In this document: positions 9,683 through 18,840 of the stretch, piece by piece
Layout: each line of letters begins with the position of its first letter
Numbering within the stretch: the stretch's first letter is position 1
DNA from: Myxococcales bacterium
GTDB lineage: Bacteria > Myxococcota_A > Polyangia > GCA-2747355
NCBI GenBank assembly: GCA_020431405.1
Contig: JAGQIK010000413.1
Coordinates: 1-48,818 of the forward strand
Length of the DNA stretch: 48,818 nt
Reading direction: 5' to 3'
The notes under the pieces: model-generated
Told to the model about the DNA's origin: nothing
The model's database searches: none
Seen by the model: only the letters and a program-made list of their open reading frames with translations
Program-made: the position numbers and the translations under genes

Positions 9683-11179
9683 ATGACCGCACCACAGTTC
9701 TCGCAACCGGCCGTCAGAGTCAGCCCTGGCGCGTTCGAGCACGCGCAGCACTACTACCCGCGCGTGCTCAATTCGCAGATCCACCCCACGGTGGCGCACT
9801 TTCTGGCGCTCTCTACCGAGCGACTGGTCGCGCGCTACTGTCACATGAACCCGCGTGTCGATCGGGAGCGGCTTCACGAGCTGTTCGCCTACGAGCCGCG
9901 CTTCTTTGCCTGGGCGGGATCCGATCTGTTCAACGTCGCGACAGCCCAAGGACAGCGGCAGATGGTCATCATCGAGACCAACTCGTGTCCGTCGGGCCAG
10001 AAGTCGATGCCGCTTCGCGACGAGACGGCGGAGGAGGGGGGCTACGCGCTGCTGATGGAGCGCACGTTTCTTCCGAGAGCACGGGCGCGGCGGCTCCCCC
10101 CTGGCGAGCTCGCGGTGGTCTACGACAAGAACCCGATGGAGAACACTGGATACGCCGCGGCGCTCGCCGGTGTCGCCGGCGAACCGGTATGGCGCGTGCT
10201 GTGGCACGACCGCGATCCGGATCCGTCCGCGCGCTTCGACGACGGCGTGCTGCACGTACGCGACGAGGCTGGCAGCTGGCACCCGATCCGAGCCGCATTT
10301 CGCTACGTCACGCAAAAGCCATGGAACCGCCTGCCGACCAACGTGCGTACGTTCCTGCTCAACTCCACGCGCTGCTGCCTAGCAGGCGGCCGCAACAAGG
10401 CCGTGGCCGCGAAGGCCTACGACATCTTCAACGCCGAGCTTGCCGGCAGCGGTCTCCAGATCCGAACCCCCGAGACGATCTGGGACGTCGGCCACAGCGA
10501 GGTGCCGCTGTGGGTCAAGAGCCTCGGCGGCCTCGCGGTGATCAAGAACCCCTACAGCAACGCCGGTCAGGGCATCTGGACGATCACCAACGACAGCGAG
10601 CTCAAGGCCTTCATGAAGCTCGAGCAGGACTACGACCAGTTCATCGTTCAGAGCCTGATCGGCAACTACCACTGGTCATCCAAGGGGCGCGCGGGGCGCC
10701 TCTTTCACGTCGGCACCGTGCCGAACAAGCACGTGGCCAGCTACGTGGCGGACCTGCGCATGATGGTCCACTGGACACCGGACGGCTATCGGCCGCTGGC
10801 GATGTACGCGCGCCGCGCTCGGGAGCCGCTGACGGAAAAGCTCGAGGCGCAGCAGAGCTCGTGGGACATGCTCGGCACCAACCTCTCGGTCAAGCTGGGC
10901 GACGGCGGCTGGGACAGCGAGACGCAGCGGCTGATGCTAATGGACCGGCGCGACTTCAACGCGCTAGGCCTCGGCATCGACGACCTCACCGAAGCCCTCG
11001 TACAGACGCTGCTCTCGGTGATCGCCATCGACAAGATGGCACGCGAGCTGACCACACAGAAGGGCCTATTTCGGCTCAAGCTGTTCAGCTCGATGAACAA
11101 CGACCCCGCGCTCGTCGGCGAGATCACGCGCTGTCCGGGCGGCCGCGTGCCCGCGCCCCTGCCGGAGCCGTCGGCGTAA
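9683..11179 (+). CDS. ATP-grasp-like protein of unknown substrate
   Basis: A 498-residue protein starting at an ATG preceded by GGAGAAGGAA. It has no signal peptide and is predicted cytoplasmic. The central part contains [20 protein letters not shown], which resembles the lysine plus glycine-rich loop of ATP-grasp ligases. An acidic/Asn-containing stretch follows ([24 protein letters not shown], with the Arg/Asp pattern of an ATP-grasp metal site). A second conserved-looking block is [17 protein letters not shown] near residue 95. This is fold-level recognition only; the reaction (perhaps carboxylate-amine ligation) is inference. It is the last gene of the 6832-11179 stress operon and converges on a USP with 5 bp between stops. 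Confidence 0.6.
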   Translation: MTAPQFSQPAVRVSPGAFEHAQHYYPRVLNSQIHPTVAHFLALSTERLVARYCHMNPRVDRERLHELFAYEPRFFAWAGSDLFNVATAQGQRQMVIIETNSCPSGQKSMPLRDETAEEGGYALLMERTFLPRARARRLPPGELAVVYDKNPMENTGYAAALAGVAGEPVWRVLWHDRDPDPSARFDDGVLHVRDEAGSWHPIRAAFRYVTQKPWNRLPTNVRTFLLNSTRCCLAGGRNKAVAAKAYDIFNAELAGSGLQIRTPETIWDVGHSEVPLWVKSLGGLAVIKNPYSNAGQGIWTITNDSELKAFMKLEQDYDQFIVQSLIGNYHWSSKGRAGRLFHVGTVPNKHVASYVADLRMMVHWTPDGYRPLAMYARRAREPLTEKLEAQQSSWDMLGTNLSVKLGDGGWDSETQRLMLMDRRDFNALGLGIDDLTEALVQTLLSVIAIDKMARELTTQKGLFRLKLFSSMNNDPALVGEITRCPGGRVPAPLPEPSA

Positions 11180-11184
11180 AGCAC

Positions 11185-12117
11185 TCAGGCCTCGTCGAGC
11201 CCGTCTTGATAGAACATGGCGAGGTAAGGCCGACAAAGCAGCAGCACCGGCGCGCGGGCTTCGGCTGCGACGCGTTCGGCCATCGAGCCGAGCAAGATCG
11301 CGTCGAGCTCGCTATCGCCGTGCGTCGCGAGCGCCAGTATCGCGCCCTCGTCGGTGGCGAGGCCATCGAGCGCCGGGGCAACCTTCTCGGCGAGCAGCAG
11401 CTCGGGCACGACGTCGTCGTCGAGCGACGCGGCGAGCACTTCGAGCCGGGCGCCTGCTGACTCGCGCAGCGCCGCTTCGAGCTGGGCCATCGCACGCTGA
11501 GTGACGGCCGAGTCGTCCCTTAGCAAAGACGCGTATGGTGTGACGACATGTGCCAGCGTCAGCTTGGCGCCGACCCGTCGCGCGAAGTCGAACGCTGCGC
11601 GGGCGCCGAGGTCGCTGATCGCGCTCAGGTCTGTCGCAGCGACGACGTGCTCGATGGCCGGCAGCTGATCGAGGTTTCGCGGCTCGCCTTCGGAGCACAA
11701 GAGCAGCGGGACTTCGGCGTGACGTGCGAGGCGCTTGGCGGTCGTGCCGAGCCCCGGCGCGTCGGGGCCACGACCAGCCACGATCAGATCGGCGCCGAGC
11801 TCGCTGGTCAGCTCGAGCAGCCCGCGCCAGACCGAGTGCTCGCTGACGATCGCCATCTCGGCGTCGACGCCGGCGTCGCGTAGCGCGTCGCGGTCGCGCT
11901 CGAGCCTGCCGAGCGTAATGGCCTGACGCTCTTCGATATACGCGCGCACCATCTCGAGCCCTGGCAAGCGCCAGCGGATCGTTCCGTCGACGTGCGCGAG
12001 CGTGATCTTGGCGCCGACAGCTCGCGCCAGACGCACACCTTGAGCGTATACGGCCGCAGTGTGCGAGCTCAGTGATGTGGCAACGACGATGTGTGATAGG
12101 TCCATCAAGTGTTCCAT
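11185..12117 (-). CDS. Tandem universal stress protein (USP)
   Basis: A 310-residue protein. Half 1 begins LSHIVVATSLS and contains LIVAGRGPDAPGLGTTAKR, an ATP-loop variant. Half 2 begins IEHVVAATDLS and contains LATHGDSELDAILLGSMAERV, closer to the standard G-x2-G-x9-G(S/T) pattern with substitutions. It has a strong ribosome site (GGAGG) before the ATG and a sigma-54-type promoter at 12142-12157. It differs clearly from the USPs at 5724 and 7646 (no VYRPPW), so the family members here are not all recent duplicates. Confidence 0.9.
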   Translation of the reverse strand: MEHLMDLSHIVVATSLSSHTAAVYAQGVRLARAVGAKITLAHVDGTIRWRLPGLEMVRAYIEERQAITLGRLERDRDALRDAGVDAEMAIVSEHSVWRGLLELTSELGADLIVAGRGPDAPGLGTTAKRLARHAEVPLLLCSEGEPRNLDQLPAIEHVVAATDLSAISDLGARAAFDFARRVGAKLTLAHVVTPYASLLRDDSAVTQRAMAQLEAALRESAGARLEVLAASLDDDVVPELLLAEKVAPALDGLATDEGAILALATHGDSELDAILLGSMAERVAAEARAPVLLLCRPYLAMFYQDGLDEA

Positions 12118-12141
12118 GCGGCCTCCAATGCTTCATGTTGG

Positions 12142-12157
12142 TGCAACCGCCGTACCC
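12142..12157 (-). promoter_or_regulatory. Sigma-54 (-24/-12) promoter for the USP at 11185-12117
   Basis: On the minus strand GGGTACGGCGGTTGCA matches TGGCACG-N4-TTGCA with two substitutions (first T to G, C4 to T). The inferred start is near 12131, 14 nt before the ATG at 12117, and the GGAGG ribosome site lies inside that leader. Confidence 0.65.
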
Positions 12158-12365
12158 GCCCTCGAAGACCGTGAGATGACATGCTCGCGCCCATCGCCTG
12201 GGCGCGACCAGAGCTCGGTTGCACGCAAAGCGGAGGTTGCAGTGCCGAAGACGCTGGCGCGCGACCTGCAGACGTTCTTCGACAAGCTGCGAGACGGCCA
12301 ACGTCGAGGATCTGCAGCACGGCTGTCTCGCTATCGCTTGGCGAGACGATATTCCGGAGCGCGGT

Positions 12366-13202
12366 ATGTATCGAGCGACGCTGCGCGTGACCCTAATCAT
12401 TGGAGCGCTCGTCGGGGTCAGCGCGTGTGCCACCACCAGCGCGTCGAGTCGCGGACGAGCGCGCAGTGCGCCCGCGGCGTTCGGCGCGTTCTATCCGCAC
12501 CTGGAGCGGCACGGCCGCTTCTTCGTTCACCATCACCTCGGCTGGGTTTTCAAGCCGAACCATCAGCGCGTCGGCGACGACTTCTTTCCGTACGCTTCGC
12601 ACGGTCGCTTCGTGGCCACCTCGCTAGGCTGGGCCTTCGTCAGCGATCTGCCCTTTGGTTGGATCACATTTCACTACGGACGCTGGAGCCACGACGACAA
12701 GGCGGGCTGGATTTGGCTGCCGGGTCCCCACTGGGCGCCGGCCTGGGTCGGCTGGCGCGAGGGCCCCGGCGTCGTCGCTTGGGCTCCGCTGCCGCCGCGC
12801 GCGCCGGCGAGCGCACGCGCCTTGAGGCACCTCGCACCGTGGGTCGCCAGTGCGCGCGCGGCGCTGGGCGTGCCGCTCTCGCCGCCGATGCTCCTGCATG
12901 GGCCAGCGCTCGCACGAGCGCTGCGCGGCGCTGCCATCATCGGCGACAAGGTTGCCTCGGACCGCGTGCGCTGGTATCGCGGCCCAGCGTTGCCAGCGCA
13001 CAAACATCAGCTCGTCGCGCCACAGCCGAGCACCTTGGCGCGCCTCGAGCAAAAAGGCGAGCTGCTCACGCTGACGCCGCTCGGCCCGCTCGTGATCAAA
13101 CCGCGCGCGGTCAAGCCCCGCTCGCACTCGCGCTTGCGTGTCAGTCCGTGGTCGGAGCACCGACCGATCTTCCCCGTCATGCCCGGCGTAGACGCGTACT
13201 AG
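12366..13202 (+). CDS. DUF6600-like Trp-rich lipoprotein
   Basis: A 278-residue protein. The ATG at 12366 gives a lipoprotein signal (RVTLIIGALVGVSAC). A long Trp/Gly/His-rich block (about residues 45-140) contains LGWAFVSDLPFGWITFHYGRW, then GWIWLPGPHWAPAWVGWREG and VAWAPLPP. This spacing of Trp-Pro-Gly repeats is typical of DUF6600-type secreted proteins, whose role is unknown. The C-terminal part is basic. Its last codons (MPGVDAY-stop) match a remnant at 20636-20668. The efflux operon starts 38 bp downstream, so it may be the first gene of that operon. A weak sigma-54-like element (12255-12270) precedes it. Confidence 0.8.
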   Translation: MYRATLRVTLIIGALVGVSACATTSASSRGRARSAPAAFGAFYPHLERHGRFFVHHHLGWVFKPNHQRVGDDFFPYASHGRFVATSLGWAFVSDLPFGWITFHYGRWSHDDKAGWIWLPGPHWAPAWVGWREGPGVVAWAPLPPRAPASARALRHLAPWVASARAALGVPLSPPMLLHGPALARALRGAAIIGDKVASDRVRWYRGPALPAHKHQLVAPQPSTLARLEQKGELLTLTPLGPLVIKPRAVKPRSHSRLRVSPWSEHRPIFPVMPGVDAY

Positions 13203-13240
13203 CGACCGCAACGAGCTTGCTTGCATCGAGTGAGTGGCAG

Positions 13241-14647
13241 ATGAGCAGACAACGGCCAATGCTTGCTGTCTCGACCGCCGTCGCAATGTCGGTAGCCGCA
13301 CTCCCGAGTGCTGGCGCCCGCGGCCCAGCCACCGCGCCGGCGTGGTCGCAACCAGCTCGCGAGCGCGCGGTGACACTCGCCGAGCTAATGCGCGCTGCGC
13401 GCCAGCATGCTCGACGAGTGGCGATCTCGCGCGGCGAGCTGGCGTTGGCACGCGCCCAGGTGCTCCGCGCGAGCGCGTCGCTGCTGCCGTCACTTGCGGC
13501 CACAGGGGCATTGCTGCGCAATCAGTACTCCGCCATCGCCACGTTGCCAGCGGCGAGCGGCTCGCGGCAGGTCACCATCCTGCCCAACAATCAGCTCGAC
13601 GCTCAGGTCACGCTCGGCGTGCCGCTGGTCGACGCTTCTGCCTGGGCACGCCGCGCGCAGAGCCGCCGGGACGTGTTGGTGGCGGACGCGACGATGCGAG
13701 CGACTGTCGAGGACGTCCAGCTCACCATGGTGCGGCTCTACGCTCAGGCGATGGCCGCGCAGAGCCGTCTACGCTCGGCCAAACGCACCGAACAAGCCGC
13801 GCGGAAAGACCTCGCCGTCATCGCGGCGCGACGCAGTGCAGGTACCGTGACCGAGCTCGTCGTTGCTCGGGCGCAGCTCGAACGCCACCGCGCGCGCCAA
13901 CTGATCGTCGACACAGGCCGCGTCCTGCTCCAGACGCTGCGCGCCATCGGCACCCTCGCAGGCCGCAAGCCGCCTGCGCGCGTAGCGGTGCTCGCCGTGC
14001 AGATGACGAAGGTGCTGCCGCTGCGAACGCGCGCGGATAAGGGCGAGCTGCGCCGCGCGCTGCGCTCGAAGCCGGAGCTACGCCAGGCACGCGCGGCGCT
14101 CGCCTCGACGCGGGCCTCCATCTCGGCAGCGTGGCTCGGCCTGCTGCCGTCGGTGGTGCTGGCCGCGAGCGAGCACTTCACAAACGCCACCGGATTCGCC
14201 GGACGGGTCGCCAGCTATCAGCTCAGCGCCTCGCTGCGGTGGACGTTCGACCTCACGCGCGTCGCCGAGATCCGCACCCAGCGTGCGCAGAGGAGCCTGG
14301 CTCTGCAGAAGCTGCACACGGCCGAAGATGACGCGCGCGACGCGTTGGCCAACGCGCGGCTCGACGTGCGGTCGGGCACCGTAGCGTTGAAGATCGCGCG
14401 CGAGGCCGAGGCGGTCGCGGGCCGTGCGGCAAAGATCGCGCACGCTCAGTTCGCGCTCGGCGCCGGCTTGCAGAGCGACGTGATCGACGCCGAGCGCGAC
14501 CTGGTGCGCGCGGAGGCCGATCGCGCGCAGGCCGAGGCCGACTTGCTCGTTGCGCGCCACACGCTTCGTCGCGCGCGCGGCGAGCCCCTCGCAGCGGCAA
14601 CGCACCAGCAACCGCAACGTGCCGACATCGGGCAGGGGCTTCCGTGA
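13241..14647 (+). CDS. TolC-family outer-membrane efflux protein
   Basis: A 468-residue protein with an N-terminal signal peptide ending about residue 26 (ALPSAGA). It has the two-fold repeated OEP organisation: long helical hairpins rich in Ala/Arg/Gln/Leu separated by beta segments (QVTLGVPLVDASAWARR, then LSASLRWTFDLTRVAEIR). Length is normal for TolC-type channels. It is the exit duct for the tripartite exporter encoded immediately downstream. The frame is open far upstream of the ATG only because of high GC; the ATG at 13241 is supported by the signal peptide. The stop overlaps the next start by GTGA. Confidence 0.9.
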   Translation: MSRQRPMLAVSTAVAMSVAALPSAGARGPATAPAWSQPARERAVTLAELMRAARQHARRVAISRGELALARAQVLRASASLLPSLAATGALLRNQYSAIATLPAASGSRQVTILPNNQLDAQVTLGVPLVDASAWARRAQSRRDVLVADATMRATVEDVQLTMVRLYAQAMAAQSRLRSAKRTEQAARKDLAVIAARRSAGTVTELVVARAQLERHRARQLIVDTGRVLLQTLRAIGTLAGRKPPARVAVLAVQMTKVLPLRTRADKGELRRALRSKPELRQARAALASTRASISAAWLGLLPSVVLAASEHFTNATGFAGRVASYQLSASLRWTFDLTRVAEIRTQRAQRSLALQKLHTAEDDARDALANARLDVRSGTVALKIAREAEAVAGRAAKIAHAQFALGAGLQSDVIDAERDLVRAEADRAQAEADLLVARHTLRRARGEPLAAATHQQPQRADIGQGLP

Positions 14648-15906
14648 GCGCTTCGACCACGCGCGACGACGGCGAGGCCAGCGCCTCGTACACGTCCGAC
14701 ATCACCGTCCAGCGGCCGATCGAGCCGCCGCCTCCGCGCGCTCGAGCGACCGGCCGCCGTGCGCGGCGAAGTCGTAGACGCGCCCTGCTGACGCTGGCGG
14801 TGCGCATGCTGCTACACGACCGGCTCAAGCTTGCTGGTATCCTCGTCGGCGTTGTCTTTGCCACCGTGCTCGCAGGTCAGCAGGCCGGCACCTTTCTCGG
14901 CTTGCTACGCAAGAACACGATGTTCGTCGCCAACGCGGGCGCCGACATCTGGATCATGCCGCCGTCGACGCGTCAATTTCAGGCCGGCGACACGATCTCG
15001 GACGCAGCGCTCACACGCGCCCGCGCTGTCGCCGGCGTCGCCTGGGCTGCACCGCTATGGCTCGGCGGGGCCACCATCAAGCTGCCGCAGGGGGGCGCCG
15101 AGCAGGTCCAGCTCGTCGGCATAGACATGTCGCGAAGAGCGGGTGGTCCTTGGAATCTCGTTGGCGGCGATGTCAGCAAGCTGGCCTTACCCGACGCGAT
15201 GGTCTTCGAGGATGCGGAGCGCGAGCGCCTGGGTGGCCTCAATATCGGATCGCTGCGCGAGATCAACGGCCATCGCGTCCGGGTGGTCGGCTTCACCTGG
15301 GGATTGTTGCCCTTCGGGCCGTCGTACGCCTTCGCCTCCGAGCGCCTCGCGCGCGAAGTGCTCAAGGTCGAGCAGCATCGCCTCAGCTACGTGATGGTCG
15401 GGGCCAGCGCGGGCGTTGCGCCCGACGCGCTCGCCAAGCGCCTCCAGCGCCAGCTGGCGAACGTCAAGGTGATCACGCGCGAATCGTTCATACGCAATAC
15501 TGTCAGCTACGTGCTGCTGCGCACGCCGATCGGCGTGACCTTCGGCAGCTCGGCGTTGTTTGGTCTGCTGGTCGGCCTGGTGATAGTTGGCTTGACCATG
15601 TTCTCCGCGGTGGTCGACAACGTGCGCGAGTTCGGCACGCTCAAGGCCATCGGTGCACGAAACGGCGACCTCGCGCTGCTGCTCGTCGGACAAGCAATCG
15701 CCGTCGCGCTCGTCGGCGCGCTGATCGGTCTGGCGATCGTCGGTCGCATCGCCACGGCCGTACGTTCGCCAAAGCTCGCGCTCGACCTGCCGTGGCCGGT
15801 GCTGGCGACACTCGTGGTCGTGATGATCCTGTTGTGTGTCGTCGCCTCGCTTCTCGCGTTGTCGCGGGTGCGGCGACTCGAGCCCGGGTTGGTGTTTCGT
15901 GGCTAA
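14644..15906 (+). CDS. ABC transporter permease, DevC/MacB (FtsX-like) type
   Basis: A 420-residue protein. A basic cytoplasmic N-terminus is followed by one membrane helix (about residues 57-80, LAGILVGVVFATVLAG), a large periplasmic domain (ADIWIMPPSTRQFQ is characteristic of DevC-like proteins), and three C-terminal helices with the FtsX motif VREFGTLKAIGA. The topology is that of an exporter of lipids, peptides or antimicrobial compounds that works with a TolC channel. GTG start, overlapping the TolC stop by 4 bp. The start of the ABC ATPase gene overlaps its end by 8 bp. Confidence 0.92.
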   Translation: MSASTTRDDGEASASYTSDITVQRPIEPPPPRARATGRRARRSRRRALLTLAVRMLLHDRLKLAGILVGVVFATVLAGQQAGTFLGLLRKNTMFVANAGADIWIMPPSTRQFQAGDTISDAALTRARAVAGVAWAAPLWLGGATIKLPQGGAEQVQLVGIDMSRRAGGPWNLVGGDVSKLALPDAMVFEDAERERLGGLNIGSLREINGHRVRVVGFTWGLLPFGPSYAFASERLAREVLKVEQHRLSYVMVGASAGVAPDALAKRLQRQLANVKVITRESFIRNTVSYVLLRTPIGVTFGSSALFGLLVGLVIVGLTMFSAVVDNVREFGTLKAIGARNGDLALLLVGQAIAVALVGALIGLAIVGRIATAVRSPKLALDLPWPVLATLVVVMILLCVVASLLALSRVRRLEPGLVFRG

Positions 15907-16618
15907 CGCCGTGCAGGCCATCGGCGCGAGCAAGACCTATGGCGAGGGCCGCATCGCGGTGCAGGCTCTCAAGCCGACGGACCTGACCATACCGCTCGGT
16001 CAGATCTGCTTTCTTGTTGGCCCTTCGGGCAGCGGCAAGACAACGCTGCTGTCGCTGATCGGCTGCGTGCTGCGACCAACTGCTGGTCGCGTGGTGCTCT
16101 TTGGAGACGCGGTGTCCGAGCGGCGCGAGCGTGATCTTCCGGACCTGCGCCTGGCGCTGGTCGGGTTCGTTTTTCAAGGGCACAATCTGATCGCATCGCT
16201 CTCCGCGCTCGACAACGTCGCGTTGCCGCTGCGCTTGACCGGCACACCGAGCCTCGAAGCTCGACAGCGTGCGGCCCACCTGCTCGACGCCGTCGGTCTG
16301 GGCAAGGAGCTAGCACGGAAGCCGGCGGCGCTGTCGGGCGGTCAGAAGCAGCGTGTGGCGATCGCGCGCGCGCTGGTCGGAACGCCCCCGCTACTGCTGG
16401 CCGACGAGCCAACCGCATCGCTCGACGCGGCAGCTGGCCGACACGTCGTGGAGCTGATGGTCGAGCTGTCGCGAAAAATGCGCGTCACCCCGATCATCGT
16501 CACGCACGACAATCGCATATTCGATCTCGCCGAGCGCATCGTGCAGCTCGAAGATGGACGCATCGTCGCAGACTCGCTCACTGCGGCTGCTGGCGGTGCA
16601 GTAGGGAGCGCGACATGA
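15899..16618 (+). CDS. ABC transporter ATP-binding protein (exporter type)
   Basis: A 239-residue ATPase with Walker A GPSGSGKTT, Q-loop VFQGHNL, signature LSGGQKQRVAIARAL, Walker B LLLADEPTASLD and switch His in VTHD. It resembles the LolD/DevA/MacB group. The GTG at 15899 overlaps the permease stop by 8 bp and gives the family's normal N-terminus; the longer in-frame start at 15836 would lie inside the permease gene. It energises the permease from the cytoplasm. Confidence 0.95.
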   Translation: MANAVQAIGASKTYGEGRIAVQALKPTDLTIPLGQICFLVGPSGSGKTTLLSLIGCVLRPTAGRVVLFGDAVSERRERDLPDLRLALVGFVFQGHNLIASLSALDNVALPLRLTGTPSLEARQRAAHLLDAVGLGKELARKPAALSGGQKQRVAIARALVGTPPLLLADEPTASLDAAAGRHVVELMVELSRKMRVTPIIVTHDNRIFDLAERIVQLEDGRIVADSLTAAAGGAVGSAT

Positions 16619-17760
16619 CGTGGCGTGAACGGATCGGACACGTGCGCTGGCTGATGCTAGGCGTCCTGGCGTCTGTCGTGATTTGGTCGACTGCCGACCT
16701 GATGCTTCACGGCGGCGACTTCGCCCCCTCAGATCGCGATCGCGTGCGAGTCAAGCGCACGGCACGCGGGTTCGGACAAGGCAGCGCCGCTGACCCTCGC
16801 ACCAGCGTTCCCGACTCGACGACCCTGATCGGGGGCAACGGCCTGGTCGAGCCCTTGGGGCGCGAGATTCGAATCGGCTCGGCGGTTGCTGGGCTGGTCA
16901 AGCGTGTTCTCGTCAAGGAGGGCCAGCAGGTCAAGGCAGGCCAGCCTTTGGTGCAGCTCGACGACTCGCTGGAGGAGGCGGCTGTCAAGATCGCGACGGC
17001 GGATCTCGGTTTCGCGATCGCCACCTTGAGGCGAACGCGCGGAGCGCTGCGCTGGGAGGACCGACGCGCGGCCTACGCCGACGCCGACGCCGCGCGAGCG
17101 CGCGCCCAGTTGGCGCAGCAAAACTACGAGCGCATTCGCAAGCTCGTCGCACAAGGCGCGGCCACCGAGCAGGACCGCGACAACGCAAAGCTTACGGCCC
17201 AGTCAGAAAGCGCCTCGGCAAAAGCGATGGCGGAGCGGGCTCGCGCGGCAAAGGCTGGCGCACGCGCCGACGACCTCAGCGTGAGCGTGCGTGCGGTGAT
17301 GCAGGCAGAGGCGCGACTGGCCTCTGCCCGCGCGACTCGACAACGGCTCCTCGTTCGCGCACCGCGCGCGGGCCAGATACTGCAGGTGCTCGTGCGCGCC
17401 GGCGAGTACTTCAGCCCCGCCGGGCCCCCGCTGAGCACGGGCGGTCCGGCCTCGGGCTCGTGGTTGCTCGTGCTCGGCGACACCGGGCGGCTGCAAGTGC
17501 GCATGGATGTCGACGAGCGCGATATCAGCAAGGTCAAAGTCGGCGCCCGCGCCTACGTCACGGCGGACGCTTTTGGCTCGCGGCGATTCGAGGGCGTCGT
17601 CGTCGAGATCGGACGCCGCATGGGGCGCAAGAACGTACGCACGGACGAGCCCACGGACCGCATCGATACGACGATCCTCGAGGTTGTGCTAAAGCTCGAC
17701 GGCGTTTCCAAGGAGCTCGTGCCCGGGCTTCGCGTGGCGGCCTACGTGTCGACGAAGTGA
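16615..17760 (+). CDS. HlyD/DevB-type periplasmic adaptor (membrane fusion protein)
   Basis: A 381-residue protein with one N-terminal membrane helix (WLMLGVLASVVIWSTADLML). The first lipoyl half is VAGLVKRVLVKEGQQVKAGQPLVQLDDS. A long helical hairpin follows (about residues 115-225, Ala/Arg/Gln-rich), then the second lipoyl half (RAPRAGQILQVLVRAGEYF) and a beta-barrel. It links the ABC permease to the TolC channel. ATGA overlap with the ATPase gene. Order TolC-permease-ATPase-adaptor makes a self-contained tripartite export operon; the substrate cannot be told. Confidence 0.93.
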   Translation: MTWRERIGHVRWLMLGVLASVVIWSTADLMLHGGDFAPSDRDRVRVKRTARGFGQGSAADPRTSVPDSTTLIGGNGLVEPLGREIRIGSAVAGLVKRVLVKEGQQVKAGQPLVQLDDSLEEAAVKIATADLGFAIATLRRTRGALRWEDRRAAYADADAARARAQLAQQNYERIRKLVAQGAATEQDRDNAKLTAQSESASAKAMAERARAAKAGARADDLSVSVRAVMQAEARLASARATRQRLLVRAPRAGQILQVLVRAGEYFSPAGPPLSTGGPASGSWLLVLGDTGRLQVRMDVDERDISKVKVGARAYVTADAFGSRRFEGVVVEIGRRMGRKNVRTDEPTDRIDTTILEVVLKLDGVSKELVPGLRVAAYVSTK

Positions 17761-17802
17761 GCGTCGAGCGCGACACCGGAGCGGGGTGACCGTGACGGCC
17801 AA

Positions 17803-17818
17803 CGTTGGGTCTCCAACG
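17803..17818. terminator. Possible hairpin terminator between convergent genes
   Basis: CGTTGG-GTCT-CCAACG forms a 6-bp stem with a 4-nt loop, located between the end of the efflux operon (17760) and the end of the facing USP gene (17907). No long T-run follows on either strand, so the call rests on position and symmetry only. Confidence 0.3.
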
Positions 17819-17906
17819 GTTCCTTCCGGGCCAGCACCGAGTGTTCCAGCGCTGCCGCGCAGACCGCGACTCGGCTACGAGCATGGGCGTCGCGACAACG
17901 TACGAG

Positions 17907-18797
17907 CTAGGCCTCGACGAGCAGCACCGAGCACGGCGCGAGTCGCACGACGCGCTCGGCGGTGAGGCCTACGAGCAGCTCGACGATACGACTGTGACCG
18001 CGGCGGCCGACCACCAGCAGGTCCGCGTCGAGCTCGCGCACCTTCTGAGCGAGGCCGCGTGCGACCTTTTGATGCTCCAAGAGGCTTACGTGCGCGACGG
18101 CACCCGCCGCCGAGGCGGTGGCCACGAGCTCGGCGAGCCGTGCCTCGAGGTTGTCGATGATCGCCTGTTCGAACGTCGGCGGCGTTTGAGTGCGTTCTCG
18201 ATAGCGCAGGATGTGCCAGTGACCACTGTAGACGTGAAGCAGCTCGAGCGCCGCGGCGTTGTCGAGCCGAACCTGCTCGGCCGCGCGCGCGACGACCGCT
18301 TCGCTGCGAGGCGAGAGGTCGACGCCCGCGACGATGGTGCGGAACGGCCCGTGGTGTTGGGCCTGCACGAGCAGCACGTCGGTCTTGCAGCGGCGCGTGC
18401 AGCGCGCGGCGACGGCGCCGATATCGCCCTGATCGCTGGCGCCCGCGCTCGAGCCGAGGCACAGCAGCTTGACCCCGAGCGCCATCGCGCGATCGATCAG
18501 CACCTCCGGCGCGTGTCCGCGCACGACGTCGAACACCACGCGGCGCGGCAGATCGATCGCCGACAGCTCGTCTTCGAGGTGCGCCGTCGCCTGCTCGATG
18601 GTCGCCGCCTCGAGCGCGTTGACCTGCGCCTCGTCGAGCACGTCACGCAGCTGATAGAGCGTGGTGCGTTCGACCACGTGCACCACGCGCAGCGTCGCGT
18701 CAGCGCGCGTCGCCAGGCGCGCCGCCTGTCTCAGCGCGGCGAGCGAGGCGGGTGAGAAGTCCACCCCTACGACGATGGTGTAGCTCGATGCTGTCAT
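17907..18797 (-). CDS. Tandem universal stress protein (USP)
   Basis: A 296-residue protein. Half 1 begins YTIVVGVDFSPASLAALRQAARLA, with a shortened loop (CLGSSAGASDQGDIGAVAARC). Half 2 begins RTIVAGVDLSPRS and contains VVGRRGHSRIVELLVGLTAERV, the ATP-binding loop. No clear ribosome site. It lies 43 bp after the stop of the lipoprotein gene on the same strand, so it could share the sigma-54-type promoter at 19674-19689; no separate promoter is evident in the short gap. Confidence 0.92.
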   Translation of the reverse strand: MTASSYTIVVGVDFSPASLAALRQAARLATRADATLRVVHVVERTTLYQLRDVLDEAQVNALEAATIEQATAHLEDELSAIDLPRRVVFDVVRGHAPEVLIDRAMALGVKLLCLGSSAGASDQGDIGAVAARCTRRCKTDVLLVQAQHHGPFRTIVAGVDLSPRSEAVVARAAEQVRLDNAAALELLHVYSGHWHILRYRERTQTPPTFEQAIIDNLEARLAELVATASAAGAVAHVSLLEHQKVARGLAQKVRELDADLLVVGRRGHSRIVELLVGLTAERVVRLAPCSVLLVEA

Positions 18798-18840
18798 CGC
18801 TCGAGGTTATCGTGGCGTGATGCGGAAAACCTAAGCCCGC

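Noticed and set aside
12255-12270. Sigma-54-like TGGCGCGCGACCTGCA before the DUF6600-like gene
   Set aside because: TTGC is changed to CTGC and the site lies about 95 bp from the start codon. Too weak to list beside the other eight.
12242-12365. GTG at 12242 with a GGAGG site, giving a plausible first 19 residues (PKTLARDLQTFFDKLRDG)
   Set aside because: The frame never stops before 14647, and a sensible continuation would need a frameshift into the lipoprotein frame. It could be a relic, but not enough is seen to call a gene.
12059-13240. Upstream extension of the TolC frame to 12059
   Set aside because: It overlaps the lipoprotein gene in another frame and removes the signal peptide from the N-terminus; the ATG at 13241 is natural.
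17805-18755. Plus-strand ORF of 316 codons opposite the USP at 17907
   Set aside because: Antisense shadow of a USP with intact ATP-binding loop.
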